Shown here piece by piece: positions 41,635 through 50,225 of a stretch of DNA of 64,000 bases. Where the stretch lies: the NCBI RefSeq assembly GCF_949152225.1, contig NZ_CASCJC010000001.1, positions 496,001 through 560,000 on the forward strand, written 5' to 3'. The translations under genes were made by a program, and so were the position numbers. Every line of letters begins with the position of its first letter. Position 1 is the stretch's first letter. The stretch comes from Ligilactobacillus sp900765635. Lineage in GTDB: Bacteria > Bacillota > Bacilli > Lactobacillales > Lactobacillaceae. Under the pieces are notes generated by a model that worked only from the letters and a program-made list of their open reading frames with translations, had not been told where the DNA came from and searched no databases.

Positions 41635-43760
41635 TAATCTTGTTTATTGCTATCTTCTGGTAATTGTGTCTGTTTGTCGCTACCGTTTGTTAATTCGGGA
41701 GCGTCGGTGACATAAAGATTAGTCGTCGTTTGGTCATTATTTTTAGACCAAAGACTAGTTGATTTGTCACCGAGTTGTTGTTCGATGGTTGTCATTTTTT
41801 GGACGGCATCCTTATAGGTGTATTTTTTAGGATCAACCGGAACAAAACCTTGCGGAACATAGAAACGCAAGAGATTCTTGTTGTTTAAGGAATCTGATAA
41901 GGCTAGTTCTGTGCTAACTTTTTGGCGATCAGCTTCAAGTTGTTCTTGCACCTTTTTTGAAGGATGTGTAACAACATTTCCGGTTCCATTTTCATAAATT
42001 GTACTACCAATTACCGTATATTTTGGAGTAATGAAGTTTTCGTTTCTAAAGGCGACGACTTGATCGTGATCTTTAGAGAAAAGATCGGTACCAAACTGCA
42101 AGTAATTGCGTGAATCGATCCCTACCAAATGAAGGAGGGTTGGTAAAACATCGATTTCACCACCATATTGTTCTTGAATCCCACCATTGGTTTGCCCTGG
42201 AATGTGAATCATAAACGGCACGCGTTGGAGTTGTGCGTTGTCATAATCACTCCAAGTCGAAGATGATTTCCCTAATAAGGGAGCCAACTTGAGATTGCGC
42301 GTATTTGAAATGCCGTAATGATCGCCGTATAAGACGATTACGGAATTATCATACAATCCAGATTTTTTTAAGTAATCGAAGAATTGTTGAATTGCTTGAT
42401 CGAGATAATGAGCGGTCACAAAATAATTATTGATCGAGTTATCATCGGTATTAGCTGCTTTAAAGGTTGTATTTTGCTCATCTAAAACGTATGGGAAGTG
42501 ATTGGTTACCGTAATGAACTTAGCGTAAAACGGTTGTTGTAAATGCTCAAGGTATTTAATTGAATCATGGAATAACAATTTATCTTTGATTCCGTATTCA
42601 GTCGAGTTATTAGCATTTGAATCGAAATAACTAGAGTCAAAGAAATATTGATAGCCTAAGTTTTTATAGACATTATCGCGATTCCAAAATGAGCCGTTAT
42701 TACCATGAAAGACCGCACTGGTGTAACCAAGATTTTGATTCAAAATGGCAGGAGCACCTTCAAAAGTATTATCGGTTCCTAATGCAGAAAAAAGTGAACC
42801 TTGTGGTAAACCATAAGTACTTGTTTCAAGCATGTTTTCAGCATCAGAGGTTTTACCTTGTCCGACTTGATTAAAGAAGTTTGCAAAACTAAAAGTTTGA
42901 TTACTATTATATAAACTATTTAAAAATGGTGTAACTTCTTTACCATCTAATTTATAGTTGATTAAAAATTGTTGGAAACTTTCCAAATGAATGATGATGA
43001 TATTTTTATTTTTAGCAATACCAAACATCTTATCATCAGGCTGAGCATAGTGTTGCTTAGTAAAGTCAATGATTTTATTTAGATCAGAGCTTTCTGCTCG
43101 ATTTCGAGCCTGATTATTTTTGGCAGTTTTTAGACCATCATAAATCGTAAAAGTATCAATACCTAAATATTTAACTAGATAATTGCGATCAAATGTTCTA
43201 GTCAATAATTGTGGCCGATCTATTTCACCTAATGTAATATTTAGCATCAAGAAAAACAGTGCAAAACTGGTTAAAGCCACTGCTTGTCTACGGACAATGG
43301 GACGTTTATCAAGTTTGATTTTTTTAGTGAATAATAATCCTAATACAATTACGATATCAATAACTTGAAGGATATCTTGGGGTTTAAGTAATGCAAAAGA
43401 ACTACCACTTAAGCCAGTTGAAACACTAGAATAACCGAAGATGACGTTGATGGTCATAAAATCGGTAAATTCCCGATAATAGATGATACTAAATAATAAA
43501 AGCGCACTGTTGGCAATATATAACAAAAGCATACAGATATAAGCGGGTAAGGTTTTGCGAATATATTGCGCGATCCCAAAGAAGAGTAAGGTTGTGGCGA
43601 TAGGATTAAGTAGTAAGATGAAGTATTGATAAATACCACTGACACCTAAATGAAAATCAATCAAATAAGCAAGAATTGTTTTTAACCAAAATAAAAAGGT
43701 TAGTAACGTCAAAAACCCCCACCGAGTGTTGACAAAGGCTTTTAGTTTTTTTAACTGCAC
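41634..43760 (-). CDS. ltaS: lipoteichoic acid synthase (LTA synthase family)
   Basis: Membrane enzyme that polymerises glycerol phosphate onto a glycolipid anchor on the cell surface. There are five hydrophobic segments in residues 15-175, then an extracellular sulfatase-fold domain with HLESFQQF (metal Glu260), the nucleophile Thr304 in GQGKTSDAENM and LYGDHYGIS. The C-terminal tail is Thr/Asn/Gln-rich. At 708 residues it is somewhat long. The start is a GTG preceded by gaaagga. The promoter is TTGACT-18 nt-TAAAAT on the minus strand (43830-43801). Confidence 0.92.
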   Translation of the reverse strand: MQLKKLKAFVNTRWGFLTLLTFLFWLKTILAYLIDFHLGVSGIYQYFILLLNPIATTLLFFGIAQYIRKTLPAYICMLLLYIANSALLLFSIIYYREFTDFMTINVIFGYSSVSTGLSGSSFALLKPQDILQVIDIVIVLGLLFTKKIKLDKRPIVRRQAVALTSFALFFLMLNITLGEIDRPQLLTRTFDRNYLVKYLGIDTFTIYDGLKTAKNNQARNRAESSDLNKIIDFTKQHYAQPDDKMFGIAKNKNIIIIHLESFQQFLINYKLDGKEVTPFLNSLYNSNQTFSFANFFNQVGQGKTSDAENMLETSTYGLPQGSLFSALGTDNTFEGAPAILNQNLGYTSAVFHGNNGSFWNRDNVYKNLGYQYFFDSSYFDSNANNSTEYGIKDKLLFHDSIKYLEHLQQPFYAKFITVTNHFPYVLDEQNTTFKAANTDDNSINNYFVTAHYLDQAIQQFFDYLKKSGLYDNSVIVLYGDHYGISNTRNLKLAPLLGKSSSTWSDYDNAQLQRVPFMIHIPGQTNGGIQEQYGGEIDVLPTLLHLVGIDSRNYLQFGTDLFSKDHDQVVAFRNENFITPKYTVIGSTIYENGTGNVVTHPSKKVQEQLEADRQKVSTELALSDSLNNKNLLRFYVPQGFVPVDPKKYTYKDAVQKMTTIEQQLGDKSTSLWSKNNDQTTTNLYVTDAPELTNGSDKQTQLPEDSNKQD

Positions 43761-43800
43761 AATACTGACGTCCTTTCAAAAAAATTTGGAAGCTTAATTC

Positions 43801-43830
43801 ATTTTAAACCAAGCTTGAAATTTAAGTCAA
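43801..43830 (-). promoter_or_regulatory. ltaS promoter
   Basis: Minus strand TTGACT (43830-43825), 18-nt spacer, TAAAAT (43806-43801). Confidence 0.68.
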
Positions 43831-43942
43831 TTTAGTGGAGACGATATTAGGAAAGTTTTTAGGTTTTAACCAAATTTAAGTAATTTTAAGTAGAAATCAT
43901 AATTTATCGTCAAATTTATTCCGCAAAGGCCTCCAAATGTAG

Positions 43943-43948
43943 TATAAT
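43943..43948 (+). promoter_or_regulatory. pgi -10 box
   Basis: TATAAT 39 nt before the pgi ATG; the -35 region is weak. It diverges from the ltaS promoter. Confidence 0.55.
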
Positions 43949-43987
43949 AAAACACGTAGAGAAAAACATTTTAGAGGAGAGAAGAAC

Positions 43988-45340
43988 ATGGCTCATATTT
44001 CTTTTGATAGTTCTAATTTGACTAAATTCGTTCATGATAACGAATTAGCTGAAATGCAAGCAATGGTAAATGCTGCAGATACCCAATTACGCGAAGGAAC
44101 AGGTGCTGGTAATGATTTTCGCGGATTCTTAAACTTACCAGTAGATTACGACAAGGCTGAATTTGAAAGAATCAAAGCAGCAGCTAAAAAGATTCAAGCA
44201 GAATCAGAAGTCTTAGTTGTGATCGGAATCGGTGGTTCTTATTTAGGTGCCCGTGCAGCCATCGAATTTATGCATCATTCATTTTATAACTTATTACCAG
44301 CAGATAAGCGTAACAATGCACCACAAATTTTCTTTGCTGGTAACTCTATTTCATCATCATACGTTTATGACTTATTAGATTTAATTGGTGATCGTGATTT
44401 TTCTGTGAATGTAATTTCTAAATCTGGTACAACAACAGAACCATCAATCGCATTCCGTGTCTTCAAAGAAAAATTGATTGAAAAATACGGTGTTGAAGGT
44501 GCTAAATCACGTATTTACGCAACAACTGACCGTGCTCGTGGTGCACTTAAGACAGAAGCAGATGCTCAAGGTTATGAAACATTTGTAATTCCTGATGATG
44601 TTGGTGGACGCTTCTCAGTTTTAACACCAGTTGGTTTATTACCAATCGCTGCTTCTGGCGCAGACATCGATGCTTTGATGCAAGGTGCTGCTGATGCACG
44701 TGCAGAATATAAGGATGCAGATTTAGCTAAAAACGAAGCTTATCAATATGCTGCTTTACGTAACATCTTATATCGTAAAGGCTATACAACTGAAATTCTT
44801 GAAAACTATGAACCATCATTACAATACTTCTCTGAATGGTGGAAACAATTGATGGGTGAATCAGAAGGTAAAGATCAAAAAGGTATCTATCCATCTTCTG
44901 CAAACTTCTCAACTGATTTGCATTCTTTGGGTCAATATATCCAAGAAGGTCGTCGCAACTTGATGGAAACTGTTATCAAGGTTAATAAACCAAACCATGA
45001 TGTAGCTATTCCACAAGATGAAGAAAACTTAGATGGTTTAGGCTATCTTGAAGGTAAGACAATGGACTTTGTAAATACCAAAGCTTTCCAAGGTGTTGTT
45101 TTAGCTCATACAGACGGTGATGTGCCTAACATGATCGTTAATATTCCAGATCAAAGTGCCTATACTTTAGGTTACTTGATTTACTTCTTTGAAATTGCGG
45201 TTTCTATTTCTGGCTACTTGAATGGTATCAATCCATTTAATCAACCAGGTGTTGAAGCATACAAGAACAACATGTTTGCTTTATTAGGTCGTCCTGGTTA
45301 TGAAGAATTAGGCGAACAATTAGCGCAACGTTTGAAGTAA
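43988..45340 (+). CDS. pgi: glucose-6-phosphate isomerase
   Basis: Interconverts glucose-6-phosphate and fructose-6-phosphate. Signatures: VIGIGGSYLGARA, ISKSGTTTEPSIAFR, GGRFSVLTPVGLLP and the C-terminal GYLNGINPFNQPGVEAYK. At 450 residues it is the normal Gram-positive length. The ribosome site agaggaga precedes the ATG. Codon bias is that of a highly expressed gene, like fba. It is monocistronic. Confidence 0.97.
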   Translation: MAHISFDSSNLTKFVHDNELAEMQAMVNAADTQLREGTGAGNDFRGFLNLPVDYDKAEFERIKAAAKKIQAESEVLVVIGIGGSYLGARAAIEFMHHSFYNLLPADKRNNAPQIFFAGNSISSSYVYDLLDLIGDRDFSVNVISKSGTTTEPSIAFRVFKEKLIEKYGVEGAKSRIYATTDRARGALKTEADAQGYETFVIPDDVGGRFSVLTPVGLLPIAASGADIDALMQGAADARAEYKDADLAKNEAYQYAALRNILYRKGYTTEILENYEPSLQYFSEWWKQLMGESEGKDQKGIYPSSANFSTDLHSLGQYIQEGRRNLMETVIKVNKPNHDVAIPQDEENLDGLGYLEGKTMDFVNTKAFQGVVLAHTDGDVPNMIVNIPDQSAYTLGYLIYFFEIAVSISGYLNGINPFNQPGVEAYKNNMFALLGRPGYEELGEQLAQRLK

Positions 45341-45406
45341 AATAAGAAATAACGGCTCTTTGAATGGAGTCATTGCTAAAGATTAAAGTTATAAATTTTA
45401 ATTTTT

Positions 45407-45447
45407 AAGCTCTCTTTACTGTTTTTTCCAGTGAGGAGGGCTTTTTT
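45407..45447 (+). terminator. terminator after pgi
   Basis: Stem agctctctttactg / cagtgaggagggct (several G-U pairs) and T6, 67 nt after the stop. A weaker hairpin ggctct/ggagtc lies at about 45355-45372. Confidence 0.75.
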
Positions 45448-45609
45448 ATATGTGTTACAATTCAAAAAACATTGGAATTTTTTGATAACCTTTAAAGCAA
45501 AGAACTTACAAAACGGATTGAGGTAGCAAAGCCTGATGTCTTTTATTTTGGTAGACATCTTTCTTAAAAGAGCTGATTTCAATATTTTTATATGTTTGTT
45601 TTGCTTTTT
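45448..45609. other. intergenic region without a convincing gene
   Basis: AT-rich. The hairpin gatgtc / gacatc (45535-45540 with 45554-45559) is the only clear element. A 68-codon frame on the minus strand has no ribosome site and no recognisable domain, and is left out. Confidence 0.55.
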
Positions 45610-45655
45610 TACAAAAAAATTAGGACTGATTGGAATTTTGTCAGTCCTAAAAATT
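45610..45655 (-). terminator. terminator of the nuclease operon
   Basis: Stem aggactgacaaaa / attccaatcagtcct on the minus strand, with TTTTTTT following at the 45608-45614 end. Confidence 0.82.
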
Positions 45656-45692
45656 ATAGAGCCTTTGTTAACTAGTTAAGTTATAGCAACTT

Positions 45693-46646
45693 TTAACCAA
45701 CTTGACTGGTACCATCGTTATAATTTAAGGTTACACCGGGCTGAACGTTAAAGATATAAACATTAAATTCAACAGCGGAACTGTTGACCGATTGTGCCCT
45801 TAATTGCACGCCACGTGCTAAAAGTTCGCTACCTGCAAATATTGGACGCACACTATAGCGTACATAGTTGTTAGGGTTTTGCTTGAGGTATTGGGCGATG
45901 TGATTTTCATAATCAACCATCCCAGGATCGTTTAATTGCCGAGTTCCTGTCATTAAATTTTTGATGTTATTATTTTGTCCAGTCAACTGAAAACCAATTA
46001 AGTGACTACGGTTATATAACCAGCCAGAAGAAATTTTTTTATTATGCCAGCCCGTCGGATTGATATATAAACGTTCGCGCGGTTGTGTAGGCATAAGATT
46101 TTTGTTTAATAATGCATCAGCAGTAGTTACGCGGTTAAGTGTATCTAAATCACCATAGTGTTGCCAAGCTCCTTTAGAAGTATCTAAATCAGCAGCACTA
46201 AAACCTGGTTCATTGTTGTTGATAGCGATTACTTCTTGTCCACTATAAGCAAGTGTGCTTAAATCAGGTGTCGGATTGTTAAGCGTAGTCAAGCTGGTAG
46301 ATGCGTTTGCTTGGTTGGTTTGTGTATTAGTTAAGCTTTCTAAGGTGGCTTGATTAGTTGCGAGCTCATGTTGTTCTTGCTTTATTTCTTCTTCAAGTTG
46401 CTCGTTTTTATCCTCTAGTCGTTGTGCTTGCTTTTTAGGCTGATCGTTGACGATTGTTTTGACGACTTCTTTAGGCTGAGGCGAAGGCGGTAGAGGATCG
46501 CTAGAAATTCCTAAGCCATAGCCACTAGTCAATAAAGCAACGACTAAGAAAAATTTTAGAGAGCGTTTATTTTTTTTAGGCTTTTGGTAAAAATAAGCGG
46601 CACTACCAATGCCACATAAAACTAAGAGGGTTGCTAATGTTGTCAT
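45693..46646 (-). CDS. membrane-anchored DNA/RNA non-specific endonuclease
   Basis: 317 residues. Two N-terminal hydrophobic segments (about 3-19 and 30-47), then a PPSPQPKEVVKTIV stretch, a Glu/Lys/Gln-rich coiled coil (about 70-107), a Thr/Asn-rich linker and a nuclease domain from about 130. The active-site motif YNRSHLIGFQLTG has His215; Asn-Arg-Ser-His stands where related nucleases have DRGH. The GTRQLNDPGM segment supplies the metal Asn. It resembles streptococcal EndA/Spd-type enzymes. The upstream gene, 12 nt away, has a similar membrane and stalk region. It probably degrades or processes DNA at the cell surface. Confidence 0.88.
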   Translation of the reverse strand: MTTLATLLVLCGIGSAAYFYQKPKKNKRSLKFFLVVALLTSGYGLGISSDPLPPSPQPKEVVKTIVNDQPKKQAQRLEDKNEQLEEEIKQEQHELATNQATLESLTNTQTNQANASTSLTTLNNPTPDLSTLAYSGQEVIAINNNEPGFSAADLDTSKGAWQHYGDLDTLNRVTTADALLNKNLMPTQPRERLYINPTGWHNKKISSGWLYNRSHLIGFQLTGQNNNIKNLMTGTRQLNDPGMVDYENHIAQYLKQNPNNYVRYSVRPIFAGSELLARGVQLRAQSVNSSAVEFNVYIFNVQPGVTLNYNDGTSQVG

Positions 46647-46658
46647 CTGTTTTCTCCT

Positions 46659-47288
46659 TTAACGTTTTGCTTTGCGATAACCAGCGGCTTGAGCTTCTTG
46701 CTCAGTATTAAAATAAACGGCATTAGCAGCATTCATCTTATAGCCGGCTTGGTCGGGGGTATGATAAATCTTGGAATTGATGTTACCAACGATTTTAGGT
46801 TGTTGATCTGTTTGAATTTCTGCAGTATTTTGAGCCTGCGAACTGCTTGTTTGCGTTTGTTGTTCTTGCTTTTTAGCTTGAGCTACTTGATTTTGCATGC
46901 TAGCTGCTAGTGAAGCAGCAAGACTGCTACTTTGTGCTAGTGAACTTTCCTTAGCTTTTAGCTCATCTATTTGTTGATTGATTTGCTTGTTTTGTTTTTC
47001 AAGGTCATCTTGTTGCTGACTTAATAGCTCATATTTGTCTTTGGCTTGAGCGAGTTGCTTTTGTCCAACTGTTTTTTTGATGATTTTGACTGTAGTTTTA
47101 GGTTGAGGTGCCGGCCAAGCATTAGGATAAATAAGCATCAATCCTAAAATTCCTAAAAATAAAAAGAAGTTGTATTTTTGCCAACGCTTTTTTTGTAAGA
47201 AATCTTTGCGTTTGATAAACCAATTAATTAATGCACCAATTTGAAAAAATAATAAGATCAGGATTAAGCCTATTCGAATATCATTCAT
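46659..47288 (-). CDS. membrane coiled-coil protein with GNxxSKIYH domain
   Basis: 209 residues; not assigned a function. It has two N-terminal hydrophobic segments (about 5-22 and 40-54), the stretch PAPQPKTTVKIIK, a long Gln/Lys coiled coil (about 75-145), a Ser/Gln/Thr linker, and a C-terminal domain beginning IVGNINSKIYHTPDQAGYK and ending AQAAGYRKAKR. That final domain is found at the ends of some surface nucleases. The frame extends to 47360, but aaggag fixes the ATG at 47288. The nuclease gene follows 12 nt later, so the pair is co-transcribed. Confidence 0.85.
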   Translation of the reverse strand: MNDIRIGLILILLFFQIGALINWFIKRKDFLQKKRWQKYNFFLFLGILGLMLIYPNAWPAPQPKTTVKIIKKTVGQKQLAQAKDKYELLSQQQDDLEKQNKQINQQIDELKAKESSLAQSSSLAASLAASMQNQVAQAKKQEQQTQTSSSQAQNTAEIQTDQQPKIVGNINSKIYHTPDQAGYKMNAANAVYFNTEQEAQAAGYRKAKR

Positions 47289-47365
47289 AAAAAAACTCCT
47301 TAGATATTTATAACTTAATTTTAACAGAAATTCCTTTATTTTTTTAGAAGGATACTTCATAATCG

Positions 47366-47394
47366 TTGCATTTTTTTAAAATCTTAGAGATAAT
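47366..47394 (+). promoter_or_regulatory. mprF promoter
   Basis: TTGCAT (47366-47371), 17-nt spacer, GATAAT (47389-47394), 37 nt before the ATG; it diverges from the nuclease-pair promoter. Confidence 0.65.
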
Positions 47395-47431
47395 TAAAGT
47401 GAGAAAAATTTTTTCTAGGGGGGGAATTCAC

Positions 47432-50032
47432 ATGCATGGTCTGTTACACGGCATAAAAAAATTCATCAAGCAAAAAGCAACTATCCTAAAATTGTTATTC
47501 GTTTTTTCAGTGATGATTTTTGTAATTTATGAAGTGGGCCGTATTTTTAAGCAAGTCGATTGGCAAATTGTTGAGGATAATCTGAGTGAACAATCGTTTG
47601 GCGTTATCTTTTTATTATTAGTACTAGGAATGTTAGCGGTCTGTCCAATGTTACTTTACGATTTTGTAATTGTTAAATTTTTACCGGGAAAATATTCGCT
47701 AGGTTATATTTTGCACAGTGGTTGGATTGTTAATACTTTTACTAATTTAGCCGGATTTGGCGGTATTTTAGGAGCGACTTTGCGAGCAAATTTCTATAAT
47801 AAAGATGCTAGCAAAAAACAAGTATTGTATGCTTTATCAAAGATTGCGTTATTTTTATTGTCGGGTCTGTCATTATTTTGTTGGCTGTGTTTAGCTTTAA
47901 TGCTAACAACCAATATAGATACAACATACCAAAATTATTATATTTGGCTTTTAGGTGGAGGAATATATTTTCCTATTTTATTTTTAGTAACTAAGTTTAA
48001 AGGTAATGAATTTTTCAAAGATTTAACGATTAAACGTGAATTGACGTTAATTTTAGCATCCGTGTTGGAGTGGGGATTTGCCGGCGGTTTTTTCCTATTA
48101 ATAGGAGCTTTTTTAGGTTTTAAGATTAACTTGTTAGCGGTCTTTCCGTTATATATAATTGCTTCAGTTTTAGGAATTATTTCGATGGTTCCTGGTGGCT
48201 TAGGTTCGTTTGATGTTTTAATGTTACTAGAGTTGACAAGTCTAGGTGTTTCAAATGAACAAGCTGTTGTTTGGCTATTATTTTTCCGGTTGTTTTATTA
48301 TATTGTACCATTTGTTATTGGTGGAATCTTTTTTGTACATTCTGCAGGACATGGGATTAATCAGAAGTTTGATGGAATTCCTAAATCTATCTTGCAAAAA
48401 TGCTCGCATATTTTAGTGACGGCTTTTATGTATTTTTCAGGGATCTTTATGTTGCTTGAAGCGGCGGTTCCTAATTTTACCTATAATAACCAGATTTTGT
48501 TGAAGATAATGCCATATACTTTCTTTTTCTTAGATCACATTACTACAATTATCTTTGCCTTTTTATTGATTGGGATGGCTCGTGGAATTGAATCAAAATT
48601 AAAGAAAGCATATATTCCAACGCTTGTGGTTTTGGCAATTGGAATTATTAATACGCTATGGAAGGCATATACATTGAGCTTGGCGGTCTTTTTAGCGCTT
48701 GTTATGTTAATGGTGTATTTTTCACGCCATGAAATGTATCGCCAAAGATTACAGTATTCATTTGGTAAATTGGTTGTCGATGCGGCAATTTTTGTTGGAA
48801 CTTTCGTTTTATATGCGATAGTTGGAATTATTAACTTTCCTGTCAAACATATTCCAAATCATTTTAAAAAGATTCCGAATTTTTTACTTTTTCCTGGACA
48901 AAAATTATGGTTTTATGGGTTATTAGGGCTTTTATTAGCTGCCGTAATTTTATTGCTGGTCTTGAAATACTTTACGCAAGGGGTTGATCCGTTCAAACGA
49001 CAAACTTTTGATGCTAAAAGAATCAAGGCGGTTATTGAACAATATGGCGGTAGTGAAGTCAGTCATTTAGCGTTTTTGCGAGATAAGAATACTTATTTTT
49101 ATCGTGTTGATGAAGAAGATAAACTCTTTTTCATGTATAAAAAGATGGCAGATAAATTAATCATCATGGGTGGTCCAATTGGCGATCAACAATATTTAAG
49201 ACCCGCTTTGGAGCAATTTATGCAAGAAGCCGATGTTTATGGTTATCGCCTAGTCTTTTATGAAATCTCTGGGCCATTGACGATGTTATTGCATGAATAT
49301 GGGTTTGATTTCATAAAAACAGGTGAAGAAGGCTATTTAACTTTAGCTGATTTTACTTTGACTGGTAAAAAACGCAGAGCGCAGCGTGCTTTAATGAATA
49401 AGTTTGAACGTGAAGGTTATGTTTTTAGTATAGAAAATCCACCATTTAGTTCTGAATTTATGGAACAATTACGTGAAGTTTCTGACAGTTGGTTGAATGG
49501 ACAAGTTGAAAAAGGTTTTTCATTAGGCTTTTTTGATGAGTTTTACCTTAATCAAGCACCAATTGCAATCATTAAAGATGAGCAAGAAAAAATCGTGGCT
49601 TTTGCATCGTTAATGCCAATGAAAGATAATATTTTATCAATTGACTTGATGCGTGAAAGCAAGGATGCACCGTCTGGAATAATGGATAAAATTTTCATTA
49701 GTTTGTTTGAATACGGACGTGAGCAAGGTTATGAGTATTTTGATATGGGCATGGCGCCTTTAGCTAATGTTGGTGATTCAGAATTTAGTTTTATCGAAGA
49801 AAGAATGGCTCATTTTATTTACGAATATGGCTATAATTTGTATGGTTTCCAAGGGCTAAAAGCTTATAAAAACAAATACGTAACTGAGTGGCAACCACGT
49901 TATACGGCTTATCGTAAGCCAAGTTCTGTAGCAATTACAATGTTACAATTAGTGATTGTTGTCAATCAAAAACGCCATGACCATAATCGTTATGATCCTA
50001 ACTTGTTGGTTCCGAATTTCTTACAAAAATAA
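47432..50032 (+). CDS. mprF: phosphatidylglycerol lysyltransferase / flippase
   Basis: Adds lysine from Lys-tRNA to phosphatidylglycerol and flips the product, lowering surface negative charge and sensitivity to cationic peptides. The N-terminal 520 residues hold about fourteen hydrophobic segments (flippase, with GFGGILGATLRANFY and the MVPGGLGSFD motif). The C-terminal DUF2156 synthase domain carries GEEGYLTLADFTLTGKKRRAQRALMNKFE and YFDMGMAPLANV. The ATG at 47432 follows taggggggg; an upstream frame to 47366 covers the promoter and is rejected. Protein length is 866 residues. Confidence 0.94.
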   Translation: MHGLLHGIKKFIKQKATILKLLFVFSVMIFVIYEVGRIFKQVDWQIVEDNLSEQSFGVIFLLLVLGMLAVCPMLLYDFVIVKFLPGKYSLGYILHSGWIVNTFTNLAGFGGILGATLRANFYNKDASKKQVLYALSKIALFLLSGLSLFCWLCLALMLTTNIDTTYQNYYIWLLGGGIYFPILFLVTKFKGNEFFKDLTIKRELTLILASVLEWGFAGGFFLLIGAFLGFKINLLAVFPLYIIASVLGIISMVPGGLGSFDVLMLLELTSLGVSNEQAVVWLLFFRLFYYIVPFVIGGIFFVHSAGHGINQKFDGIPKSILQKCSHILVTAFMYFSGIFMLLEAAVPNFTYNNQILLKIMPYTFFFLDHITTIIFAFLLIGMARGIESKLKKAYIPTLVVLAIGIINTLWKAYTLSLAVFLALVMLMVYFSRHEMYRQRLQYSFGKLVVDAAIFVGTFVLYAIVGIINFPVKHIPNHFKKIPNFLLFPGQKLWFYGLLGLLLAAVILLLVLKYFTQGVDPFKRQTFDAKRIKAVIEQYGGSEVSHLAFLRDKNTYFYRVDEEDKLFFMYKKMADKLIIMGGPIGDQQYLRPALEQFMQEADVYGYRLVFYEISGPLTMLLHEYGFDFIKTGEEGYLTLADFTLTGKKRRAQRALMNKFEREGYVFSIENPPFSSEFMEQLREVSDSWLNGQVEKGFSLGFFDEFYLNQAPIAIIKDEQEKIVAFASLMPMKDNILSIDLMRESKDAPSGIMDKIFISLFEYGREQGYEYFDMGMAPLANVGDSEFSFIEERMAHFIYEYGYNLYGFQGLKAYKNKYVTEWQPRYTAYRKPSSVAITMLQLVIVVNQKRHDHNRYDPNLLVPNFLQK

Positions 50033-50064
50033 AGTTTACAAAGTGTAAAAATATTTTAATACTA

Positions 50065-50098
50065 TGTATAGTCGTTCAGAAATGGACGACTATTTTAT
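50065..50098 (+). terminator. terminator after mprF
   Basis: Stem atagtcgtt / acgactat followed by TTTTATT. Confidence 0.72.
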
Positions 50099-50156
50099 TG
50101 CAGTACTAAATTTAGTAAAGAAAATATCTTTTGTATCTAGCTGTTGTACTTTTTTA

Positions 50157-50210
50157 ATTGACAAAGTTCAATGATTGCAGTAATGTTAGTATATAGTTTA
50201 CAATCGTAAA
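50157..50210 (+). promoter_or_regulatory. copper ATPase promoter with cop-box-like site
   Basis: TTGACA (50157-50162), 17-nt spacer, TAATGT (50180-50185). TTTACAATCGTAAA (50197-50210) is symmetric, and its core TACAATCGTA differs by one base from the CopY box TACANNTGTA. No copY gene is in the window. Confidence 0.55.
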
Positions 50211-50225
50211 CGAAAGGAGATAGAC

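Noticed and set aside
45376..45582. 68-codon minus-strand frame after pgi
   Set aside because: No ribosome site, covers the pgi terminator, no recognisable domain.
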